Made by a program: the position numbers and the translations under genes
The notes under the pieces: generated by a model
Database searches by the model: none
Told to the model about the DNA's origin: nothing
Seen by the model: the letters and a program-made list of their open reading frames with translations, nothing else
DNA from: an uncultured Cytophagales bacterium
GTDB taxonomy: Bacteria; Bacteroidota; Bacteroidia; Cytophagales; Amoebophilaceae
Direction: 5' to 3'
DNA length: 9,663 nucleotides
Assembly (NCBI GenBank): GCA_905479855.1
Contig: CAJQOF010000045.1
Location: 1-9,663 of the forward strand
In this document: positions 1 to 5,066 of the stretch, piece by piece
Position numbering within the stretch: position 1 is the stretch's first letter
Layout: each line of letters opens with the position of its first letter

Positions 1-310
1 TTTCGCTGTCAACCGCCGTTTCCAAGTCGACAGAGGGGGTTGTTTGGCCAAGGATCATTTCGCCGGTATAGACCTTTTCCAAGTCCTGATAATGGCTAAT
101 GGTTTTTGTCTTTTTACCCGTGCAGACGAGCAGGAGCCCAGTGGCCAAAGGGTCTAGAGTGCCGGCATGCCCCACTTTCTTGACGGATAAAGCGGAGCGT
201 AATTTTTTCACCACATCGAAGGAGGTCCAATGCAAAGGTTTATGGATGGCTAAAACAGCGCCTTCATCAAGTTTGAGTTGGCTAATTAGGGTAGGGGGGA
301 GGTTAGGCAT
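1..310 (-). CDS. truB: tRNA pseudouridine synthase B, N-terminal part (cut by left edge)
   Basis: TruB converts U55 in the T-loop of tRNAs to pseudouridine in the cytoplasm. About 103 residues are visible before the window ends. The N-terminal block (residues 16-41, including INKP-like AIHKPLHWTSFDVVKKLR) is followed by the family signature GHAGTLDPLATGLL at residues 47-60. D53 is the catalytic aspartate by alignment with D48 of the E. coli enzyme, as I recall it. The K-T-K and Y-x-G-E-x-x-L-G segments after it also fit. The start is well constrained. Reading upstream in frame, only seven codons separate this ATG from a TAA, and that TAA is also the stop of the upstream nuclease gene. No Shine-Dalgarno is visible. 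With a 21-base gap to the nuclease gene, co-transcription is likely. The C-terminal part and PUA region lie outside the window. Confidence 0.95.
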   Translation of the reverse strand, partial: MPNLPPTLISQLKLDEGAVLAIHKPLHWTSFDVVKKLRSALSVKKVGHAGTLDPLATGLLLVCTGKKTKTISHYQDLEKVYTGEMILGQTTPSVDLETAVDSE

Positions 311-331
311 GTATTGCGAGGCGTTGCGTTG

Positions 332-1402
332 TTACTGTTTTGTCTCTTGTTGGATAATTGTTTGAATATTGCCGTGTGTAAGTTGTGTTTTCTCCATGAT
401 TTTTTCCACGCTCTCTCCCGAACGATGAAGCGCCAATACGCAGCTAATAATCATTTTGTCTTTCTGCGCTAATGCCTGGGATTGTTCTTCTAATGCTTGA
501 GATTGTTCTTTTAATGCCTGAGATTGTTCTTCTAGTGCCTTATCTTTTTCCTCGAGCTTTTTGTCTTTCTCTAGCCCTTTTCTTTGTTCTTCCTCCAGTT
601 TTCTCTGTTCTTCCTCCAGTTTTTTCTCCTGGGTGGCAAACATTTCCTGCGCTTCATCTTCCAAGTCCATGTTCCTTCGTATCTCCACTGTGCTAGCAGC
701 ACGTGCCAAGCGACGCACCACAGCGCGGTATTCCTTGGGGTACGTTTCCGGATCTAACTCTAAAAAGTGCACGTCGTTTTGCAAAGCTTTTCTTTGCTCA
801 AATACACTCAAAAACTCCTCCAGCTTACTCCGATGGCGGTTCTTCAAATAAGGGATTTGAATGATAATGCCTTTATGCATCAAAAGGTCAATAGACTCTT
901 CTTCTTTTGCAAGCTGCACTTTTTTGTCGAGTATAACATCCACAAGTTGGTTCTCTACCCTTAAGACCGGCACTTTCGTCGACTTTAATGGCTTTCCTAA
1001 AAAGTAGATAGCAATGATTGGTCGGTGCTCGCCGTCTACATCTCGCTGCAGATAGGCATTGCCCAAGTACCGCCGAAAGCGTTGGATTTGTTCCCAGTAT
1101 CTTGCCTTTTGGATTTCAATCAGCACCTTCTTGAGCTTCCCAGTCTTTGTTTTAATCATGGCCGTGAAGTCCATGCGCTGCAGATAGATATTGAGCTGTC
1201 CTCCCTTTTTGATTTCGTCTTGGATAGACGTTGGGAGATCTTTTAGCGCTTCTTTATCAATCTGAAGAGCACTTTCCTGCGGCAGAAATTTTAGCTCCAC
1301 AATCTCTTCTTGCAAGATCTCTCCTAAAAGCAGCTTGGCACTCTCAGGATCTTCCATCAGATACTTGAAGACAACATCATAAATGGGGTTAGCAATTTTC
1401 AT
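332..1402 (-). CDS. Rpn-family nuclease / putative transposase (PD-(D/E)XK) with heptad-repeat coiled coil
   Basis: 356 residues. The N-terminus (NPIYDVVFKYLMED, residues 5-18, then AKLLLGEIL) is the typical opening of the PD-(D/E)XK nuclease family transposase proteins related to Rpn (TIGR01784/PF12784 type). The nuclease core shows D78 in RMDFTAMI and E96-I-Q98-K99 in VLIEIQKA, matching the D...ExQK active site. Residues about 248-317 form a highly charged coiled coil with eight consecutive heptads from residue 261 (KLEEEQR, KLEEEQR ... ALEEQSQ, ALKEQSQ, ALEEQSQ). The last 39 residues (SGESVEKIMEKTQLTHGNIQTII) resemble the helix-turn-helix-like tails of the family. Family members are nucleases linked to recombination or defence; actual transposition is unproven. 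The gene lies 47 bases after the agmatinase-like gene and 21 bases before truB, on the same strand. It appears full length with the core residues kept. The function label is by family, not proven. Confidence 0.88.
   Translation of the reverse strand: MKIANPIYDVVFKYLMEDPESAKLLLGEILQEEIVELKFLPQESALQIDKEALKDLPTSIQDEIKKGGQLNIYLQRMDFTAMIKTKTGKLKKVLIEIQKARYWEQIQRFRRYLGNAYLQRDVDGEHRPIIAIYFLGKPLKSTKVPVLRVENQLVDVILDKKVQLAKEEESIDLLMHKGIIIQIPYLKNRHRSKLEEFLSVFEQRKALQNDVHFLELDPETYPKEYRAVVRRLARAASTVEIRRNMDLEDEAQEMFATQEKKLEEEQRKLEEEQRKGLEKDKKLEEKDKALEEQSQALKEQSQALEEQSQALAQKDKMIISCVLALHRSGESVEKIMEKTQLTHGNIQTIIQQETKQ
455..622 (-). repeat. 21-bp tandem coding repeats (heptad minisatellite)
   Basis: Within the nuclease gene the DNA repeats with a 21-base period. 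On the plus strand, near-identical units starting ATTGTTCTTCTAATGCTTGA run at about 481-540. A second pair, with the core TGTTCTTCCTCCAGTTT, lies at about 583-622. Because 21 bases is seven codons, each unit adds one coiled-coil heptad without breaking the frame. The two blocks differ in sequence, so they look like two separate expansions. Confidence 0.85.
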
Positions 1403-1449
1403 AAGTCAAATATTTGCAACGTCCTTTTTTTCCAGTAGTAGGCCCTAGG

Positions 1450-2475
1450 CTACAACTGTATTTTTCCCTGGCTAGCCCCCATCATCATGGCTAGCTTGTA
1501 CAGTACAAGGCTACCTACTTGTGCATCCCAGTCCATATTCTCCCCCGGGGCTACTTCACACAAATCGAAGCCAATAATCTTTTTACCCGCGCTTACAACC
1601 TGCTCAAACAAGTAGCACACCTCATCAACTTGCAGCCCTCCCGGCACAGGCGTTCCCGTGCTAGGGCAGAGCTTGGCATCTAAGCCATCAATGTCAAAGC
1701 TGATGTAGACCTTATCAGGCAAGGTGGCCATAATGCCATCACAAATCTCCTTCCATGAGGTACCATTAAAGATTTTTTGCTTGAGGTCCCTATCCAGAAA
1801 GGGAACAATACGGCCCTTTTCAGTAGTAATTCTCTTCGCTTCCTCCTCAGAATAGCTGCGTAGGCCCACTTGCACCAACTTAGTAACTTGCGTCAGTTGT
1901 AAGGCGTTGTGCATAATAGAGGCGTGGGAGTAGGTAAACCCGCGATAAGCCTTGCGTAGGCCAGCATGCGCATCAATTTGCAAAATGCCAAAATCATCGT
2001 GCATGTTCGCCAATGCCTCCATAAGCCCCAAAGAGACACTGTTATCTCCCCCCAATACCCCCACCATCTTCTCCTTTTGTAGGTGCGTCATCGCCTTGGC
2101 TTTTACATCTTCCTTGAGCTGGAAGGCATAGTGGTCTATCTTTTTTACGATGTCTTTTTTGAGGCTAGACTTTTCAAAGCCGGACTCCATAGCATGGATG
2201 TACCCCACTGTATGGTGCCTTAGGGTATCGCTCAGCGTTTTCCAGTCGTGGGGAATAGGGAGTATAGCCACCCCCATTTCCTCTGCTTTTTTGTATTCGT
2301 GCCGAATAATGTCAAGCTCATAAGAGGCCTTAAGAATGCTTTCTGGGCCAAGAGAGGTACCTGAACGGGACGAGACGGTCACCTCCCAGGGGACGGGGAT
2401 AATAATGACGGATGCGTCTTTTTGGGGGCATGAAATACCAAAAAGCTTTGCGGAGATGGGGGTGTGTAGTTTCAT
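1450..2475 (-). CDS. Agmatinase/arginase-family protein with altered Mn(A) site
   Basis: 341 residues from the ATG at 2475. The ureohydrolase fold is clear: VPWEVTVSSRSGTSLGPESIL (residues 28-48), GVLGGDNS (139-146), QIDAHAGLRKAYRGFTYSHAS (166-186), SFDIDGLD...CPSTGTPVPGGL (259-281) and GFDLCEVAP (302-310). Relatives hydrolyse agmatine or arginine to urea with two Mn ions. Of the usual ligands, D168, H170, D261, D263 and the substrate-side E307 are kept. The His of GGDHS is Asn (N145, codon AAC) and the second Asp of DAHxD is Gly (G172, codon GGC). Hydrolase activity is therefore doubtful. The frame can be extended to 2550 only by using a TTG that lies inside a good promoter -7 element, so the shorter ATG start is preferred. 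No speA-like gene is nearby. Family is certain; substrate and activity are not. Confidence 0.88.
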   Translation of the reverse strand: MKLHTPISAKLFGISCPQKDASVIIIPVPWEVTVSSRSGTSLGPESILKASYELDIIRHEYKKAEEMGVAILPIPHDWKTLSDTLRHHTVGYIHAMESGFEKSSLKKDIVKKIDHYAFQLKEDVKAKAMTHLQKEKMVGVLGGDNSVSLGLMEALANMHDDFGILQIDAHAGLRKAYRGFTYSHASIMHNALQLTQVTKLVQVGLRSYSEEEAKRITTEKGRIVPFLDRDLKQKIFNGTSWKEICDGIMATLPDKVYISFDIDGLDAKLCPSTGTPVPGGLQVDEVCYLFEQVVSAGKKIIGFDLCEVAPGENMDWDAQVGSLVLYKLAMMMGASQGKIQL

Positions 2476-2547
2476 TAATAGGCGCTGTTGTTGTGTTACG
2501 AAATCCTGGGTACTTCTTGCGCAGAATTTCCCCGTGGGAGGACAAAA

Positions 2548-2555
2548 CAAAGCTA
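2548..2555 (-). promoter_or_regulatory. Bacteroidota-type -7 element upstream of the agmatinase-like gene
   Basis: On the minus strand this reads TAGCTTTG, an exact match to the Bacteroidota -7 consensus TAnnTTTG. A -33 TTTG at the expected distance is not clear (only a TTC is found). Transcription from here would begin near 2541 and leave a leader of about 66 bases before the ATG at 2475. It would exclude the upstream TTG at 2550 as a start. Confidence 0.5.
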
Positions 2556-2686
2556 ATTAAATTTTGTGTATATCTGGAATGGTAGTTGGCCGTATTAAAG
2601 GAATTTGTCAATCCTGGGGCTGTTTTAACGAGGGAGTCTAGCCGGAGCGAGAGCGTGCGTAGCTACAAGCTAGCCACAGCAGTTTA

Positions 2687-2707
2687 GTGATTCGCGTAGC
2701 GAATCAC
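2687..2707. repeat. Perfect 9-bp inverted repeat (hairpin)
   Basis: GTGATTCGC, a GTA loop, then GCGAATCAC: a perfect palindrome with a three-base loop. No T-run follows on either strand, so it is not a normal intrinsic terminator. It lies 9 bases before the REP-like motif and may belong to the same repeat element. Confidence 0.7.
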
Positions 2708-2716
2708 GTCCAGTTT

Positions 2717-2744
2717 TGTCATCCTGAACGAAGTGAAGGATCTC
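2717..2744 (+). repeat. REP-like intergenic motif (GTCATCCTGA...GAAGGATCT)
   Basis: The segment TGTCATCCTGAACGAAG followed by TGAAGGATCTC contains ATCCT (2721-2725) pairing with AGGAT (2737-2741). Motifs of the form GTCATCCTGA-GCGAAG-GAAGGATCT are, from memory, scattered in many copies between genes in Bacteroidota and some other phyla. Only one copy is present here, so its repeat status rests on that recollection. Confidence 0.5.
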
Positions 2745-2870
2745 ACACAACACGTTCAGCACTAAATTCTACACACGGGCATACCACGGGAGATTCCTAG
2801 AGCTCCTTCGAGGAAAGGCTAGAAAAGGAATAACGAGGGAAGGAACAACAGCGAGGCGCTCGTAACGCCC

Positions 2871-3671
2871 CTACTCCTTTCCTTGCAACTTAATCTGCGT
2901 CAGCTTCCGCTTGGTATCCAAGGCAAAATCCCCCTTCATAATCCAGCTATAATAACTAGGCTCCTTTTGTAAGATCTGCGCCACAGGCTTCCCTTTGTGC
3001 TTGCCAAAGTTAAAGACCGCCGTTCCCTGCGCATCATACACCATTCTCCCGGAAAAATCCAGCATAGCGCCAGCGACAAGTGCATCCAGTTTGGGTACAT
3101 CGTTCTCAATCACCCCCAGTATGTTTCCGGCATTGTCTTTTACGGGCTGGTTGGCATAGCGCGCTACTTGGGCCTCTAGCACCGCCAAGGTGGCCTCCGT
3201 GTCCGCCATGGCCCCATGTGCCCCCACCAACTCTTTGTTGCAATAAAATTGGTAAGCAGCAGACAAGTTTCTCTTTTCCATCAAATGAAAAATCCTCTGT
3301 GCATCCACTACCTTTCTATCCCCAATTTCAAAATCTACCTCTGCGCGTAGAAACCCCTCCATGAGCATGGGAATATCAAAACGCAAGACGTTGAAGCCAG
3401 CGAGGTCGCAGCCTTGCAGGAACTTGGCCAACTCGTTCGCAATCATTTTAAAGGTAGGAGCGTCCTCTACATCCTTGTCATAGATGCCATGCACAAGGCT
3501 TGCTTCTGTGGGGATAGGCTTTTCTGGGTTGAGCCGCTTAGCCCAAGTCTGTTGCTCTCCGTTGGGCATTACTTTAATGACCGCAATCTCAACAATGCGG
3601 TCATTGGTGACATTGATGCCGGTGGTTTCCAGGTCGAAAAAGGCCAGTGGTTTTTTTAAGTTGAGTTGCAT
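2871..3671 (-). CDS. DnaQ-like DEDDh 3'-5' exonuclease
   Basis: 266 residues. The three exonuclease motifs are intact. ExoI is FFDLETTG (D13, E15), ExoII is GFNVLRFDIPML (D99) and ExoIII is HGAMADTEATL (H152, D157), so this is the DEDDh class seen in the DNA polymerase III epsilon subunit and related enzymes. It should remove nucleotides from 3' ends of DNA or RNA in the cytoplasm, using two metal ions. A second small domain at about 205-258 (SGRMVYDAQGTAVFNFGKHK, then KGKPVAQI...SYYSWIMKGDF) is the FGKHKGK-type module that often follows this exonuclease in Bacteroidota. That architecture suggests a stand-alone exonuclease rather than the dedicated polymerase proofreader. The ATG has no Shine-Dalgarno and no clear promoter is seen upstream. 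The gene is 127 bases downstream of the small rpn-like ORF. Confidence 0.92.
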   Translation of the reverse strand: MQLNLKKPLAFFDLETTGINVTNDRIVEIAVIKVMPNGEQQTWAKRLNPEKPIPTEASLVHGIYDKDVEDAPTFKMIANELAKFLQGCDLAGFNVLRFDIPMLMEGFLRAEVDFEIGDRKVVDAQRIFHLMEKRNLSAAYQFYCNKELVGAHGAMADTEATLAVLEAQVARYANQPVKDNAGNILGVIENDVPKLDALVAGAMLDFSGRMVYDAQGTAVFNFGKHKGKPVAQILQKEPSYYSWIMKGDFALDTKRKLTQIKLQGKE

Positions 3672-3795
3672 GAGGTGTGTATTAATTTTTTTTTAGAATG
3701 AGAAAAGTGGAAAATCCTTAAGAAAGATGAGCGGTGGCTTACGCTGCTGTTTAGCATAAGGAGGGTGTGTCTGTATTGGCAACTTTGGGAGTATA

Positions 3796-4017
3796 GTGCT
3801 ATTGGGCAAACATTTGCTGTACACTTCGGCTAGGCCACCCAACAGCATCTGCTATTAGATCGTTGTCTACTCCTCTTTGGTGCATCCTTTGTGCTACCGC
3901 TCTGTATCCCTCTTGTATGCCTTGCTCTATGCCTTGCTCTATGCCTTGCTTCATGCCTCTATCTAGCCATACTTCAATTGCTGGGTTTGGTGTACTCATA
4001 ATTTTTCCTGTTAGTTC
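3796..4017 (-). repeat. Tandem duplication, downstream copy (partner at 4028-4249)
   Basis: This segment matches 4028-4249 at a fixed offset of 232 bases with no net indels. The match runs from about the stop codon, through the coding part, to about 18 bases beyond the ATG. The block 3870-3923 differs from its partner at only two positions, while the blocks on either side are much more diverged. That unevenness suggests gene conversion or selection on the central part. Confidence 0.9.
3799..3999 (-). CDS. Stand-alone copy of the Rpn C-terminal module (small protein)
   Basis: 66 residues. It aligns without gaps to the last 66 residues of the nuclease at 4031-5026, with about 42 identical positions. 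It begins MSTPNPAIEVW, continues with four-residue repeats (KQGIEQGIEQGIQEG) and ends with an HTH-like segment (RMHQRGVDNDLIADAVGW). The DNA repeats ATGCCTTGCTCT encode the GIEQ units. The ATG is preceded by AGGA six bases upstream, the only purine-rich ribosome binding site among the starts here, and it is shared with the parent copy. The ORF begins 31 bases after the nuclease stop, in another frame, as expected of an operon. It could be a dead duplicate, but the intact frame, ribosome site and module boundaries suggest a translated small protein. By analogy with E. coli RpnS it may restrain the nuclease; that is inference. Confidence 0.6.
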   Translation of the reverse strand: MSTPNPAIEVWLDRGMKQGIEQGIEQGIQEGYRAVAQRMHQRGVDNDLIADAVGWPSRSVQQMFAQ

Positions 4018-4027
4018 CTAGCGTACC

Positions 4028-4249
4028 GCACTATAGGGCGAACATTTGCTGTACGCTTTGCACAGTCCATCCAATAGCATCCGCTATTGCACTGTTGTCT
4101 GCTCCTCTTTCGTGCATCCTTTGTGCTACCGCTCTGTATCCCTCCTGTATGCCTTCTTTCTTGCCTTCTTGCCTGCCTTCTTGCCTGCCTCTGTTTTCTA
4201 TTACTGCAACTGCTGGGTTTAATGTACTCATAATTTTTCCTGTTAGTTC
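4028..4249 (-). repeat. Tandem duplication, upstream copy (partner at 3796-4017)
   Basis: This is the 3' part of the full-length rpn gene from which the small ORF appears to derive, or with which it shares an origin. The two ATGs (4231 and 3999) and the two TAG stops (4031-4033 and 3799-3801) line up exactly at an offset of 232 bases. The AACAGGAAAAATT leader is identical in both copies. Confidence 0.9.
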
Positions 4250-5026
4250 TGCGCGCAATTTAAACAAAATATGCAATAATTCAGCACGGTTATCGTCGTT
4301 TGGTTCCATGGCTGCCGCCAAGTGGCCAGCCGCTATTCCGTAGTCCATGGTTCCTAGGAGGGCAGCAAAATCGCGATTCTTTCTTAAAAAGTTCAACACC
4401 CCACGCTTTCTGGCATGCTTCATCAAGACCTCTGCCGGCCCAGTAACGTTGTTCTTGAGTAATGTTTTATCAGCATAGGGATATAGCGAAGCAAAGCAAA
4501 AGCTGCGGTCCAGCCCATCCGCCAACTGCTGCGTAGGCCTTGCTAACTGCGCCATCTCTTCTGCCTTTTTGCTCTTGGGGCCGGTGTAGAAGAAGACTTG
4601 TATAACAATGGGCAGCCCCATTCCGTCCTTTTTCCTTTTGTATCGCTCGTTGTCCAAGGTCAGTATACCCCCTTTGTAATTATAGAGTCTTAGCGGTTCA
4701 TCACCTTTAAATGTATTGGCGCTTTCAAAGTGGACATAGCACCTGCTACCATCTTTTCTACGAACCATGAACAGCAGATCAACATACGTCTGTTCCAGGT
4801 CACTCTTTATCAAGTTCGTGTTGATGCAAGTCAAGCCAGCCAAGTCCTCACGCGAAAGCCACCCGGCCGGTATCTCTTCCCGCTCAATGCAGGCCTCCAA
4901 GAAGCCGCGCATTCGTTTGATATTGCCATATATATACTTTGCAAACCCATCATGCGGAAATTGTATATCAATACCAAAGGGCAATTGCACCGCTTCGTTT
5001 ACATCCTTTTTGGGCGTTTCTTGCAT
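4031..5026 (-). CDS. YhgA/Rpn-family nuclease (putative transposase or defence nuclease)
   Basis: 331 residues from the ATG at 5026. The family layout is recognisable: PHDGFAKYIYGN (residues 24-35), SDLEQTYVDLLFMVRRKDG (75-93), CYVHFESANT (96-105), LRLYNYKGGIL (112-122) and LPIVIQVFFYTGPKS (138-152, like PLVIPLLFYHG in E. coli Rpn proteins). D83 and E101 fit the PD-(D/E)XK core. The usual EHQS is ESAN here, so the Gln two residues after the Glu is Ala. The tail has four-residue repeats (RQEGRQEGKKEGIQEG, 281-296) and an HTH-like end. Met266 (DNA 4231) is an internal ATG with AGGA six bases upstream, giving a possible 66-residue short product. A longer frame to 5101 would need a TTG start and a 35-base overlap with secDF, so it was not chosen. 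The gene starts 40 bases after the secDF stop and may be read from the same transcript. Confidence 0.85.
   Translation of the reverse strand: MQETPKKDVNEAVQLPFGIDIQFPHDGFAKYIYGNIKRMRGFLEACIEREEIPAGWLSREDLAGLTCINTNLIKSDLEQTYVDLLFMVRRKDGSRCYVHFESANTFKGDEPLRLYNYKGGILTLDNERYKRKKDGMGLPIVIQVFFYTGPKSKKAEEMAQLARPTQQLADGLDRSFCFASLYPYADKTLLKNNVTGPAEVLMKHARKRGVLNFLRKNRDFAALLGTMDYGIAAGHLAAAMEPNDDNRAELLHILFKLRAELTGKIMSTLNPAVAVIENRGRQEGRQEGKKEGIQEGYRAVAQRMHERGADNSAIADAIGWTVQSVQQMFAL
4237..4243 (-). promoter_or_regulatory. Candidate internal ribosome binding site for a short rpn product
   Basis: On the minus strand the sequence reads CAGGAAAAATT then ATG at 4231. AGGA sits about six bases before the ATG. 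The same sequence precedes the ATG of the small ORF at 3999. No other start in the window has such a purine-rich site, so an internal start in the large gene is plausible. The site also encodes T-G-K-I of the full-length protein, which could by itself explain its conservation. Confidence 0.45.
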
Positions 5027-5066
5027 CGAGTATATACCATTATGCTGTAGCCATTGCCCTCTTCCG

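Larger units (their letters stand above)
2476..2870. other. Gene-free stretch with hairpins, REP-like motif and an agmatinase promoter
   Basis: This 395-base stretch lies between the exonuclease stop and the agmatinase-like start, both on the minus strand. No convincing ORF or tRNA is visible. From right to left it holds a small CGAG-GCG-CTCG hairpin (2852-2862), a REP-like motif (2717-2744), a 9-bp hairpin (2687-2707), a 5-bp hairpin TAGCT-ACA-AGCTA (2660-2672), and a -7 promoter element (2548-2555). None of the hairpins is followed by a T-run on the minus strand, so no clear intrinsic terminator is seen for the exonuclease gene. Confidence 0.6.

Noticed and set aside
99..365. Plus-strand ORF of 88 codons at the left end
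   Set aside because: It is the antisense shadow of truB, whose minus-strand frame carries the GHAGTLDPLATG signature.
472..622. CRISPR-like array suggested by regular 21-base repeats
   Set aside because: The repeats are directly adjacent with no spacers, and they encode a coiled coil in frame. No CRISPR array is present in the window.
2330..2611. Minus-strand ORF of 93 codons overlapping the agmatinase-like N-terminus
   Set aside because: It is out of frame with the clear ureohydrolase motifs in the overlapping gene and its product has no family features. There is no sign of a frameshift, because the real frame is intact across this region.
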